This document shows, in pieces, positions 1 to 10,100 of a DNA stretch of 33,780 bases (position 1 is the stretch's first letter; every line of letters starts with the position of its first letter). Source of the stretch: Actinomycetota bacterium (GTDB taxonomy: Bacteria; Actinomycetota; Actinomycetes; Nanopelagicales; Nanopelagicaceae); assembly GCA_026393015.1 (NCBI GenBank), contig JAPLBA010000155.1, positions 1-33,780 of the forward strand. The letters are read 5' to 3'. Under the pieces are notes generated by a model, which was not told the DNA's origin, did no database searches, and saw only the letters and a program-made list of their open reading frames with translations. Made by a program: the position numbers and the translations under genes.

Positions 1-1
1 G

Positions 2-499
2 CCCACCCCTTATTCAACTTCTCAGTACGTCACTCCGCCTCCCAGTTTTGGCAATACGGCTGGATTTGGGAACGCTGATGCACTTGGCAATAACTACTCG
101 AGCCAGGGCTATATGAATCCCGTGTCAGGCATGGGTATGGGTCGAGCGATTTCAACATGTATGAATAAGTTTGCGGTTGGGAAAGGTAGAGCAAGCAGAT
201 CTGAATATTGGTGGTTCTACCTCTTCGCTCTGCTCATTTACGTCGTAATAAACATCTTGCAAGTGGCCGTGATTAATTCTTCTGTGGGCATAGCTGTTGT
301 CCTGGTGCTTCTCCTAGGTGCCGCAGTTGCGCTGGGGATACCGAGTTTGGCTGCGTCCGTCCGACGTCTTCATGATACGGATAAATCTGCACATTACTTA
401 TGGTTCCTTCTAATTCCATTTGCCGGAGTAATTGTCTTTATTGTTTTCATGTGCATGCCATCCACGCCGGGGCCAAATAGATACGGTCCCCAGGTATGA
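2..499 (+). CDS. DUF805 family membrane protein, 5' end outside the window
   Basis: The reading frame is open to the left edge of the window, so the true start lies upstream and the first internal ATG at 113 is probably not the start. The visible N-terminal part is low-complexity (Pro, Gly, Asn, Ser, Tyr), as is common before the DUF805 domain in actinobacterial members. The domain begins with the characteristic GRASRSEYWWF stretch, followed by hydrophobic helices and a conserved SVRRLHDTDKS segment between helices. DUF805 proteins are small integral membrane proteins of unknown function. The stop overlaps the next start (ATGA at 496-499), so the gene is probably translationally coupled to its neighbour and belongs to the VWA/tubulin-like operon. 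Family assignment is firm; role is unknown. Confidence 0.85.
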   Translation, partial: PTPYSTSQYVTPPPSFGNTAGFGNADALGNNYSSQGYMNPVSGMGMGRAISTCMNKFAVGKGRASRSEYWWFYLFALLIYVVINILQVAVINSSVGIAVVLVLLLGAAVALGIPSLAASVRRLHDTDKSAHYLWFLLIPFAGVIVFIVFMCMPSTPGPNRYGPQV

Positions 500-876
500 C
501 AAATATGAGTTGGACGTCTGAGAGTTTTATTACTCCACCACCTGTGCAAGTGCGCAGACTCTCAACACTGCCTTTTCTGATCTGTATCGTTATAGATGTC
601 CTCTCGCTTCTCCTAGGGATCCGAGTTTTGATGCTAGTAAAAACCGATAATGCGCTCTGGTTTGCTCTCGCTGGATACCTACTCACGCCATTCTTGGCTG
701 TTGGAGCGTTGTTGTGGGCGCGGGCGATGCACGTCAAGAATCAGGGTGTTCCTGGATACCTTCAAGCTGATGGTCGCTCCAAAGTGAAAGTTGTTGGTTT
801 AGTTGCTGCCCTGTCATTTATTCCAGCTCTAATTCATATTTATTATTTGGCAAATTTCATAGGTGCGTCACGTTGA
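496..876 (+). CDS. Small three-helix membrane protein, unknown function
   Basis: A 126-residue protein that I do not recognise. It begins with a short hydrophilic segment containing a PPP motif, then shows three predicted transmembrane stretches at about residues 26-46, 53-78 and 95-122. The loop between helices two and three carries basic and polar residues and would probably be cytoplasmic. It overlaps the upstream DUF805 gene by four bases (ATGA) and the downstream VWA gene by four bases (TTGA), a packing typical of co-translated operon members. Its position between two envelope genes suggests a membrane partner of the VWA protein, but that is inference. No catalytic motif is visible. Confidence 0.75.
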   Translation: MTNMSWTSESFITPPPVQVRRLSTLPFLICIVIDVLSLLLGIRVLMLVKTDNALWFALAGYLLTPFLAVGALLWARAMHVKNQGVPGYLQADGRSKVKVVGLVAALSFIPALIHIYYLANFIGASR

Positions 877-3596
877 GACTCAAACGTCTTTCTGCACTCG
901 CCACGAGCGCCATTATTGCTACTGGGATTTTGGTCACTGGGAGTCAGGCCGCCCGCGCTGCCAATCCATCGACTGCCGAGATGACCCCAATCGGCCAGCG
1001 GGCGTTTCAAGAGGTTGCTCGATGTATTGAGAGCCGCGATCAGTTCAACATTCTTTATGTGGTCGACGCATCGAGTTCACTGGCTCAAAGCGACAAGGAG
1101 GCAATGCGCGCCCAAGTCCTGGAGCAAAGTATTGGCGGACTTGTAAGTATCGCAGCAAAGAAGAGTGTGAATTATGCGCTGGCAACATTTGGAACGCAAT
1201 TCACTATCAAACGTGGATGGGTACCGCTCAATGAGAGCTCGGCACAGACGGAGCGCACCTGGGTTCAGAAGAACATTCCTCTGCTAAAAAATGAAGCTGG
1301 AACAAACTGGTTATTGGCGTTGACTGGAGCTTCTAAGGCGATTGCCGCCTCCCCATCAAGTGAGACTTCCTGCCAGATGATCGTTTGGTTGACCGATGGC
1401 GGAATCGATATGAATTCGAAATCTGGAGATGTGCAAGCCCTGAAAGCTATCTGCAACACCGATCCTTCGACCGGAAATTCGGGTAGCGGCGTGGCCATCG
1501 TCGAAGACCTTCGCAAGAGAGGCGTAAATTTAATCGCAGTGCTCTTGAAGAACGAAGAGGCGCTGAAGGCTCTACCCGACGCGTCACGTGGGGAACAACT
1601 ATCGAAAATGTCATTTCTGAAATCGATTGCCGAAGGTGAAGGACAAGCTAATGCCACGTGGTTCGGTGGTACTTCTAACATCTCATTTGGTTGTGGCACT
1701 TCGCCGATCCCAAAGAATCAAGCGGCAGGCGCATATCTAGAGGCAACTGATCCGATCGCACTTTTGCAGAAATTCATGATGATTGACGCGCAGATTAAGG
1801 GTTGTGCGAGTTGGGGGCTGGCAAAAGACGGAAAGTTCACCGTGGAACCCGGCGTTGCTGAGTTTGCTGCCGTAATCCCAACCACGGATTGGAGATTAAC
1901 CTCACCCTCCGGCGACATGCTCGCTGATTGGAATGGGCCATCTGGCGCTAATCACATCGACGTTCAGTCGGAACCTGGTTATTCGAGAATAGCTGTAAAG
2001 AAATCAGCGTTGACAAATATTCAGTGGCAGGGGGAGTGGACCATCGACTCAAGTATCCCCAGTCTCCGTGTCGAACCTTTCTTCTGCCATGGCTTATCGA
2101 TGTCGCTTGGTTCTCTCAATTTAGTGGCGGGAAAACCAGCGCAGATTTCGGGAAGAATTTTTCGTGAGGATGGCAGTGCAGTAAACCTTGGTGACTATGC
2201 AAGTCGCATGCTTTCGGTCACCGCTCTTGACCCCGTAACGAAAGAGGGCAAAGGAATCGCCGTAAAGATCGAAAATAGCGGTGCCTTCAGCGGATCATTT
2301 ACGCCCATCACTAATGCCTCTTCGGTTGACTTTGATCTGACACTCGCTTTAACGTCAAAAAAGAATCATCCATTTTCACCATTAACTCGTCGATTCGAAG
2401 TTGGTGTTAAAGATACGTCGAACTTCCCATCGATCACGCCCGATGTTATTAAGGCGACAGATCTCAATGGGCGCAATGCTCGTGCGAGTGCAACGGTGAC
2501 TCTGGTTCCTTCGGCGAAGAATGACGGCAAGGTTTGCTTTAAAAAGCCACGAGTAGATCAAGATCCAGAGCCATCCCGTATCAAGGACTACAAGTTTTCG
2601 AAGATGCCAGCCGGCTGTGTTGATCTCCCCGCAGGGTCGAAGCCACAAACTTTCCCGGTTGAGTTCTCCACATCCAAAGCGGCAAGTGGTGCTGTCGCTA
2701 TCTCTCTTCCTGCCGAGTTGACCGCCAAGGGTGAGACCGGGCTCATCCCACAGACTGCCACGATTCAAAGTAACTCGATCCGTCGCAATGACCCGCCGCT
2801 ATGGTTATTCCTCTTACTGCTACTTCTTGGACTGTTGGTTCCTCTTGGAATCATTTACCTGCTCAACTTTCAAGGGTCACGCCTCCATTTGCGGGGAATC
2901 CAAGTGGCGCCGAGCATTCCAGTGACTCTTGTGATTGAACGCGACTTTGCTCGACTTGTCCGACGCGCAATCTACGGTGATGAAAATGCCAGCGGTGCTG
3001 GTCAGCTATTTAAAATTGAGGATTGGGAGTATCTCCCGCCGGGTGCCAATGCGGCACGTTCCCTCAACCTAGGAAATGGAATTCGCATTGACGCGAAACC
3101 GCCGCGCAACCCGTTCGGAGTTATCGAAGCCGTTGCTTCTTCGACAGGCGGATCTCTAATTGTTTCATCCGATGGTATGAACGATGACGGGACCACGGCT
3201 CCATTCTCGCTCAACCCGGCCGGGAAATGGCTGCTGCAAATTTCTGCAGGTGCAATTTCGATTGGGCGCTCGGCTACGCAGGCTACAAGTTTTGATGGAG
3301 TACTCACTGCGTTCGTAGATTCACGGAGCGGTTTACTCGAACAACTTGGGCGGGATATGACAAGCACCATCGGCGGAAGTGAAGCACTTCAACTGTTGGG
3401 GAAGTGGATTCCAGTTCAATCTGCGCAGGGCTCCGGTTCAGCGGGCGGGGACCCATTTTCAGCGTCAGGCGACTCCGATCTTTTCAGACCTACAATTCCG
3501 TTGCCCGAAGTGGGACCAAGCACAAGTTTTCTACCACCAAGTAGCTCGGGTGGTAATTCGGCAGGTAATTCGGACGATCCGTTTGCAGGCCTTTAG
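873..3596 (+). CDS. Secreted, membrane-anchored VWA-domain protein
   Basis: A 907-residue protein starting at TTG, coupled to the preceding stop (TTGA). The N-terminus is a typical signal peptide: basic MRLKR, a hydrophobic core, and an Ala-rich cleavage region near residue 30. A VWA domain follows, with the metal-binding DxSxS motif as DASSS at residues 65-69 and a later WLTDGG strand supplying another MIDAS aspartate. Then comes a beta-rich extracytoplasmic region, one strong transmembrane helix at residues 643-666, and a tail of about 240 residues ending in Ser/Gly-rich DDPFAGL. The predicted topology puts the VWA domain outside and the tail in the cytoplasm, where it could contact the tubulin-like protein encoded next. 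VWA domains usually mediate metal-dependent protein contacts; the ligand here is unknown. Confidence 0.85.
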   Translation: MRLKRLSALATSAIIATGILVTGSQAARAANPSTAEMTPIGQRAFQEVARCIESRDQFNILYVVDASSSLAQSDKEAMRAQVLEQSIGGLVSIAAKKSVNYALATFGTQFTIKRGWVPLNESSAQTERTWVQKNIPLLKNEAGTNWLLALTGASKAIAASPSSETSCQMIVWLTDGGIDMNSKSGDVQALKAICNTDPSTGNSGSGVAIVEDLRKRGVNLIAVLLKNEEALKALPDASRGEQLSKMSFLKSIAEGEGQANATWFGGTSNISFGCGTSPIPKNQAAGAYLEATDPIALLQKFMMIDAQIKGCASWGLAKDGKFTVEPGVAEFAAVIPTTDWRLTSPSGDMLADWNGPSGANHIDVQSEPGYSRIAVKKSALTNIQWQGEWTIDSSIPSLRVEPFFCHGLSMSLGSLNLVAGKPAQISGRIFREDGSAVNLGDYASRMLSVTALDPVTKEGKGIAVKIENSGAFSGSFTPITNASSVDFDLTLALTSKKNHPFSPLTRRFEVGVKDTSNFPSITPDVIKATDLNGRNARASATVTLVPSAKNDGKVCFKKPRVDQDPEPSRIKDYKFSKMPAGCVDLPAGSKPQTFPVEFSTSKAASGAVAISLPAELTAKGETGLIPQTATIQSNSIRRNDPPLWLFLLLLLLGLLVPLGIIYLLNFQGSRLHLRGIQVAPSIPVTLVIERDFARLVRRAIYGDENASGAGQLFKIEDWEYLPPGANAARSLNLGNGIRIDAKPPRNPFGVIEAVASSTGGSLIVSSDGMNDDGTTAPFSLNPAGKWLLQISAGAISIGRSATQATSFDGVLTAFVDSRSGLLEQLGRDMTSTIGGSEALQLLGKWIPVQSAQGSGSAGGDPFSASGDSDLFRPTIPLPEVGPSTSFLPPSSSGGNSAGNSDDPFAGL

Positions 3597-3628
3597 AGTT
3601 CTGGGCAGATGAGGATAAGGAGTAAGCC

Positions 3629-6600
3629 ATGTTAAGACCGGTCCTACTAGTAGGCGTTGGCGGCTCGGGTGGAAAGACACTCGGCGTCATGCGCTACTCC
3701 CTCATGCGTCAACTCCGATCTCGCGGGTGGACTAAGGATGAGCTACCTCAAGCCTGGCAGATGCTTTGGATCGACTCTGTCTCCGTTATGGGAACAGATG
3801 GTTTCACTAAATATCCTCCACTTCCTTTCCATGATTATTTAGGTCTTGTTCAACCAAGTGATTCTTATGCGGCGATCCGAAATAACCTGGCACATCAAGT
3901 TCCTGACGAGCAAGAGGCCGACTCCTTTGCGGGTTGGGTTCCTGAAACAGTCATGGTGCAACCGGCGATGGGTGCGGGACAGCGCAGGGCCATTGGCCGC
4001 GCGATCTCTTCGTCAAGCCTAAAAGCCGTTAAGAAGGCCTTAGAGACGAAACACGAACTACTGGCAGGAGCTGGCGCTCAGGCTGAACTGGCCCAAGTCG
4101 CACAGCTGTTTGGGCAAAATGTAGGGTCATCTGATGGGCCAATAGGAATTGTTATCTCTTCTATCGCTGGTGGTTCCGGCTCAGGCATGTATATGGACGT
4201 TCTTGAGGCAATGAAATCGGTAGACACGGCATACAGCGGAGCCACTGGACGTTTGGCCGTGCTCTTCGGGCCAGATGTATTTAATAACTTGGGTGGAATG
4301 GCTGCGCAGGTATCGCCAAACGCATTGGCTGCGACGGGAGAAGCCGTCTCTGGTGTTTGGTCAAATTCTATCTCCGCTAAATCGAAGGCGCTCTATGCCA
4401 AGTCGAACTTCGTCATGGGAGAGCAGGCCGATTTTGGTCACTCCGTTGCCTCGAAGGGGTTCGGAGCAAGATGCAGTTTTCTTGTCGGTGCGGGAAATGA
4501 TTCCGTCACGCTAGGCACCCAGGAGCAAGTATATGAAGCCGTAGGCGAGTCTCTCTGTTCATTGGTTACAGATGACCAAGTTCAGGAAAGACTTTTTAAA
4601 TTCGTTCTCACCAATGTGTTCTTGACGAACATAGCGACTGATATGACAAAACTTCAAAGATACGTTGAGCCAGGAAATGGCGATATGTACACGATGCCAT
4701 TTGCTTCCTTGGGAATGGCTCGCGTCACAGTCGGCACAGATCGGTTTGCCGATTATTCATCTAAAGTATTGGCGAGAACGGCAGTTGAGAAGTTCCTCTG
4801 GCCGACGTATGAGCCAAAGGACCCAAATGTGAATAAGGCGCCACAAGAACTTGTGGACGAAATGATTGCCAGACAATTACCAACCTTCAAACAAAGAGTT
4901 TCAATCAACAATTGGCTCAATGCATTTCAAGATGACGCAGCAGTCGCTCAACGCTTGAGTGCCTTCGCTCAAGGCGGGAAAGATCAGGTAACGAGGGCTT
5001 CGGGTGGTGCTTCGATGCCTCCCACCGATTGGATATTCAGATTTACGCAATTCTTTGAAAACTTCATCCCCCAAGTAATGCAGACCGAGAACGCCTCCCG
5101 TTACCAACTCACAAAGAAGTGGGTATCTGATGTCCAGGCAGAGTTAGTTGAAGTAACAGCTCAGATTTCCATTCGTAATGGTTTTGCAGTTACCGGAGGG
5201 TTGCTGACGGCGCTTGATCGTGATCTCACTAGCGCAATCGTTGAGGTACGCAATCGCATTAATAAGAATCGAGAATTTGCGAACGTGCAAGCTGTTGCGG
5301 CAAAGATGAATGAGGTCTTTTCTGTAGGGGCTGCAAAAATCGCTCCGACTGACTCTCCGGTTCTTGCTGCTTCAGAGCTATTGCGGCGTGCAGCAGGCGT
5401 CTATGTCGATGTTGCACGTTTGGAACTCACGGCAGCAATGTTCAAAGATCTTCAGGACAATTTCCTCAATCCACTAATTCAATCTCTTGAATTGGCAAAG
5501 GCGAATCTGCAGAAGCGTTCCGGCTTGGGGCAACTGGATGATGGTTCTGCTAATCCATTCCAGATCGCTCCGCGTTTTGGAATCCCAGTACCAGCGCAAT
5601 TTCGCCCGGGAAGCACGGAGCATGTACTTCTTGATCCGAACAACTTTGAAATGGAGCTACGACGAGAGACACAGAATGTGCTCAAAGATGCTGAGAAGGA
5701 CGTTTGGCAATCCATGCTCGTTGAACGTGGCGCGCTTGGATGTTCATTGGAGAAGGACTCACCAGAAGAGCAGACCCTGATTTCTCGGAGCAATTCTTGG
5801 ATTCCACTCGATCCACAAGCGGCCGTTGCCAACGTGGGTGCTATGAAAGCTAGCTTCTCGGTTGCTGATTCATTTGAATCCCACGTAGATCGGATCGCAC
5901 GTTGGATTGATAAGCCCGACAAAACTTCCCAGCTCGCGAAGTTTATTAATCAGGGAATTGCTGATTATTTGACTGGTGGAACGCCCGCGGAACGCTCTGA
6001 TCGTCTGGATTCATTCAAGAGCGCATTTTCAAAGGCTGCCGCGAAGTGTCGACCTTTCGCCAAAATTTCACCTTCGGTCAGAGATGCCATCCATCCTGAT
6101 TTGCACGATGTGTCGGATCCGTACGAGGCCTTCGTTTCGACCATTCCTTTCGATTTCAATCATCCCATCGCCACGATTTGCCAAGAGATTCTTTTTGCCG
6201 AAGATCTTTTGCCCGCGCATCGCATGGATGAGGCGAAGAAGTGGTTCAAAACATCGCCTGTATCGAGTATCGATATCTTCACAACAAATTCGAACGCTAT
6301 GGCCCCTTGGGTATTCGAGAATGTGATGGGACCAGTCGTTAGTGCTTGGAACAATGTCAAAACAACGCCAACAGAAGCTCGGAAGTTTTGGACAATGCGG
6401 CGCGCTCGGCCGTTGGTCGAGTCATTGCCAATTTCAGATCTAGGTCTGCAAGCCATTATTCGAGGTTGGTACATTTCTTCGCTTTTCGGCGCGCGGAAGA
6501 GACTTGATGGAGGTGCTTCTGGACCAAAGATTTCCGTCTGGTCAAAATCAAGGAACTCATTTGTGAGTTTTCCAAGCCCACTTCTTTCCTCTTTGCCCTT

Positions 6601-7114
6601 CGAAGCTGAACTCGGGGTAAAGCTCGTCGAAGCAGATGACCACCTACCGATTGTCTTGGAATCACTGCTACTTGCACTTGCCTCTGTTTTCGAGAGTGCG
6701 AATCTTGAGCCCCTTGCCCCTTACATCGAATTGATGGAGGAGTACGGCGGCAGATATCAAGAGATCTTGAAAGACTGGGTGCTCTCGGGAACTGCTCCGG
6801 AAGTTGAAGGAGCGCCTGCCTGGCGTGAGAAATTTATGTGGGACAAGGAAAAGTACGCCGACCAGACCCCTATTGAGCAGCGCAGATCGACGGTACTAGA
6901 CACCCTCCGGGCCAGTAAGAGTGGATTACTTGCCTACTTACAGGTTGCCATAGACAAGAAGAATCCTTATCAAATGCCACCGGCTTTCGAGTTACGCGAG
7001 ATGACAATCAGTGCTCTTGATACGCTCGCAGATTTCGTAGCTCAAGTATCAGATAAAGCTGTTGTCGAGAGCAATAATGTTGATCTCGATGAAGTTGAGG
7101 ATCGTCTGAGTTAG
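3629..7114 (+). CDS. Giant tubulin/FtsZ-like GTPase family protein (Tubulin_2 type)
   Basis: A 1161-residue protein with an AAGGAG ribosome site at 3617-3622, six bases before ATG. The N-terminus has a glycine-rich phosphate loop (GVGGSGGKT, residues 9-17), and residues 181-186 are GGSGSG, the tubulin/FtsZ signature loop (family form GGGTGSG). A segment reading ASLGMARVTVGTDRFADY near residues 360-380 resembles actinobacterial 'tubulin-like' proteins as I remember them. The GTPase-like part probably occupies about the first 400 residues; the remainder is a large, mostly helical region of unknown fold, making the protein about three times the length of FtsZ. I could not place the catalytic T7 loop with confidence. 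It probably binds GTP and may form filaments at the membrane with its neighbours. The C-terminus ends EVEDRLS, a tail shared with the next gene product. Confidence 0.8.
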   Translation: MLRPVLLVGVGGSGGKTLGVMRYSLMRQLRSRGWTKDELPQAWQMLWIDSVSVMGTDGFTKYPPLPFHDYLGLVQPSDSYAAIRNNLAHQVPDEQEADSFAGWVPETVMVQPAMGAGQRRAIGRAISSSSLKAVKKALETKHELLAGAGAQAELAQVAQLFGQNVGSSDGPIGIVISSIAGGSGSGMYMDVLEAMKSVDTAYSGATGRLAVLFGPDVFNNLGGMAAQVSPNALAATGEAVSGVWSNSISAKSKALYAKSNFVMGEQADFGHSVASKGFGARCSFLVGAGNDSVTLGTQEQVYEAVGESLCSLVTDDQVQERLFKFVLTNVFLTNIATDMTKLQRYVEPGNGDMYTMPFASLGMARVTVGTDRFADYSSKVLARTAVEKFLWPTYEPKDPNVNKAPQELVDEMIARQLPTFKQRVSINNWLNAFQDDAAVAQRLSAFAQGGKDQVTRASGGASMPPTDWIFRFTQFFENFIPQVMQTENASRYQLTKKWVSDVQAELVEVTAQISIRNGFAVTGGLLTALDRDLTSAIVEVRNRINKNREFANVQAVAAKMNEVFSVGAAKIAPTDSPVLAASELLRRAAGVYVDVARLELTAAMFKDLQDNFLNPLIQSLELAKANLQKRSGLGQLDDGSANPFQIAPRFGIPVPAQFRPGSTEHVLLDPNNFEMELRRETQNVLKDAEKDVWQSMLVERGALGCSLEKDSPEEQTLISRSNSWIPLDPQAAVANVGAMKASFSVADSFESHVDRIARWIDKPDKTSQLAKFINQGIADYLTGGTPAERSDRLDSFKSAFSKAAAKCRPFAKISPSVRDAIHPDLHDVSDPYEAFVSTIPFDFNHPIATICQEILFAEDLLPAHRMDEAKKWFKTSPVSSIDIFTTNSNAMAPWVFENVMGPVVSAWNNVKTTPTEARKFWTMRRARPLVESLPISDLGLQAIIRGWYISSLFGARKRLDGGASGPKISVWSKSRNSFVSFPSPLLSSLPFEAELGVKLVEADDHLPIVLESLLLALASVFESANLEPLAPYIELMEEYGGRYQEILKDWVLSGTAPEVEGAPAWREKFMWDKEKYADQTPIEQRRSTVLDTLRASKSGLLAYLQVAIDKKNPYQMPPAFELREMTISALDTLADFVAQVSDKAVVESNNVDLDEVEDRLS

Positions 7115-7153
7115 TTCTAATTTGATTTACCGATTTCATTCGAGAGGTATGCC

Positions 7154-10100
7154 ATGGCCGGAAGTATTGCTAGCGAAGGAAGTAAACTCGGTCGTGTTCT
7201 TCTCTTGCCTCCGGGTTTACTCGGCAGTCAGGTATTCGTTATCGCTGGCGAGTGGGCGAAGTTGGGTCTTATTGGAGATCTTGTCGTTGTACCTTTTGAA
7301 CAATTGGTCGACGATTCGGTTCGAAGTGAGCTCTTTCTCGGAACTCGGCTTGGGCTCTCACTTTCCGCGGAATCCCAATCTGGAAGTCGAACCGTTTTGG
7401 AGATTTTGGGTTCCGGAGGACTCGAGGGTGTAACTATTGTCGCTACCAGACACCTGGGTGAGGACTCAGAGCTTGCCAAGCGAGCGGCTAAGGGGCATCG
7501 CAGGTTCTTGGAGATGGTGAAAGAGAAGTTGCCCCAAGATGCGGTGATCAACGGTGTCCTAGTGAAGGGTGCTTCAATTAGTTCTGCCAATCTCATCTTC
7601 GCTGCTTCCAAAGAAGACAAGTGCAGCGACCCAGGCCTGATGTTGGACCACGCCTGGGATGAGAATATTTTCTTCTCACCAGAGGACCGTGAAAACCCGA
7701 CATCAATTGACGTTTTCCCTGCTGAGATGTCGAATGATGAGTTGGCTGCATACGCGTTGTCCTCCGCACTTACCGTGTTGGGTGGATGGGTAGGTAGCAG
7801 CGGCAACGCCTTGCCTGATCGTCGCGCCGGTGCACGTATCAGTGAAGAACTACCGATGGTACGCGCTGGAAGATCCTTCAACCGGGTGGTAGTAACGGAA
7901 TCTTTCTCTATTCTCAACGCAGCCAAGGCAGCAACGTCCCTTATTGCGAAGCAATCCCCACTAGTTGATCCCTTTTTAGCAGCTGAAGTGAGAGATATTG
8001 AAGTTCTGAGCGAAGAACGTGCTGACTTGGTAATCGATCGACTATATGAGTGGATTTTCGCACGCGAAAATTCAGCGCTCACTTATCGAAGGCTCGCACC
8101 ATATGTCCCATTCTCAGAACGCTCAGAGTCTTGGTTGCAATCCAAGAAAGGTTTTGCTCAATTTTCGATGGATAAAATCGCCTCGATCCCCTCACTTCTT
8201 TTTCGATCTTTCCTCGACATGGTCAGTAGGAGAAGTACGGAGAAGATGTACGGAGCGGACTCGGGTGTACGTGTAGACACTCGAATAGATTTAGGGATCA
8301 AGACCTCGGATCCGAGCCTATCTGACGGGTTAAATCAACTCAGTCAAGTGCAGGATCGCGTAAGACGACTCCTCGCTGAGCCTTTGCCCGAAACCTTGCG
8401 TGTTTCTCTCCCCACGCTGTGGGCAGAGATGCGCGATGGAATTATTGGACTCGCTGATGGCTCACCGGGCCCTACGGCTTTTCCTGTTAAGCGTTCGGAA
8501 GATGGGCGTATTCAGGTAATTCCGACCATTTCCAAACTACTTCCAGCACCCGGGGATACCTGGGTCGATTCTCTTTCCGATGACGATAGTCAGCTTGGCA
8601 AAAATGTTTCATGGTCAAGCTATGAAGAAGGTGTGAAGCGTGCTGAGGCGTTGGAAACAGCGCTCGCCTCTGCGAATTCGTCTTTGGATTCGGAGCGGAG
8701 TGTAGGGGAGACTCAGTATGCAATTGTGGAGCAGAGTTCTAAGGAGCTGAAGGACCTTGCCAGTAGATTAAAAGATTTAGTCGGTGAATTGCAGAAGCTA
8801 ACGAAAGCTTCACCTAAGGGAGATTTTGTCGAGAATCGTCAAATTATTAAAGATCTTGAGGATCGCGTTGGTGAGTTAACATCTCGGCGTGCGATCGAAG
8901 TGGCGAAGCTTGACACTGCCATCAATCGAGTTGAACGCGCCTCGTCGGAAGCTGCTCGATTGAAGCAAGACCGAGATTCGCTTGACCAATGGCTCTCTGA
9001 TCAGCGAGAAGGTCTGACCCCTAAGATTTTGCAAAGATTAGTAGACGAGCAAAACTTGCTTAAAGCTGACGAGAAGCTCGCACAAGACTACGTGCAATCC
9101 TTGACTGATAATTTTGCGGAAACCTCTTTCACTTTGCAGAAGAGGTTTGGTCGAGGTTTGAGATCCTTACTCCTCGGCGCCACCATTGGGACTGTCGTCG
9201 GATACTTTTTACTCAATAGAATCTCATCAAAGGTGATTGGATTCCCCGCATTCTTGAACTCTTGGTGGTTCTTCGTGATTCTTTGGTTCGTACTACTCGT
9301 TCTAGGAATAGTTTCTCTTCTTCGAAGTTACTACCGATCTTGGATAAAGTTGAGTTTTGCCGTAAGAAGTCAATCTGAGTTCACTGCTTGGCTGGGTCAA
9401 TTTGTTAGCAACTTGCGCAGCGAAAAGGTGCGCACTGGCGGTCTCTTCCCTCAGGTTCGCCCGCAGCTCGACCTTCTCGCATTCATGCTGCATCACCCTT
9501 GGCGCATTCCAGGTAGATTCTTGGATGCTAGCCAGAGTAATTGGGCATTATCGAATGCGCCAAAGTCACTTCAAATAGCAAAGGTCTCTGAGGGCGACAA
9601 GATGGCGCAGGGGATAGTCCTTCGCCAGGTGCTTGGGCGCGCCATAAGGCCCCAATGGCGCCGAGTTGCCATTGAAGACCTAGTTGCTCGCGTAGAGGCT
9701 CATTTAGGCGTTCCTGGCGGCTCTTTGGCCTGGGACAAGCTTGATCGTGACACTAGCCCATTTGGTCCTCGAGGCGTGCTTCAGAAAGCCCTCGCGGAGG
9801 CGACGGTGCTGGAGGATTTGGGCACCGAAAAGGTGGAAGAGTTTGTTCTTGAGATTCAAGGGTTGATGAATCAAGAGATCGCGTTACCGCCGGTCCAACC
9901 CACACGCTCACTTGATGAAGGAAGCGGTGCGGAGGCTGGTTGGAACGATTTCCTGGCAACCGCCCTACGCGATGGAAGCCAATTCGCCAGCTCTACTTTC
10001 ACGGAGCAGGCGAGGATGTCAGAGCGTGCGAATTCGAACTTTGCTTCCATCGCATTTGCGCCGCAACGGATGCTGAACTCGGCGGGTGCCACGGTGCGTG

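Noticed and set aside
3653-3679. Walker A P-loop in the tubulin-like protein
   Set aside because: GVGGSGGKT looks similar, but the first glycine is out of register for GxxxxGK[ST]; with GGSGSG at 181-186 it fits a tubulin phosphate loop better.
7122-7433. 103-codon plus-strand frame at the start of the coiled-coil gene
   Set aside because: Out of frame with the long gene, no ribosome site, and the long frame from 7154 explains the region.
7228-8082. Minus-strand frame of 284 codons opposite the coiled-coil gene
   Set aside because: No motif or ribosome site; it is Ser-rich antisense of a continuous plus-strand gene within an operon.
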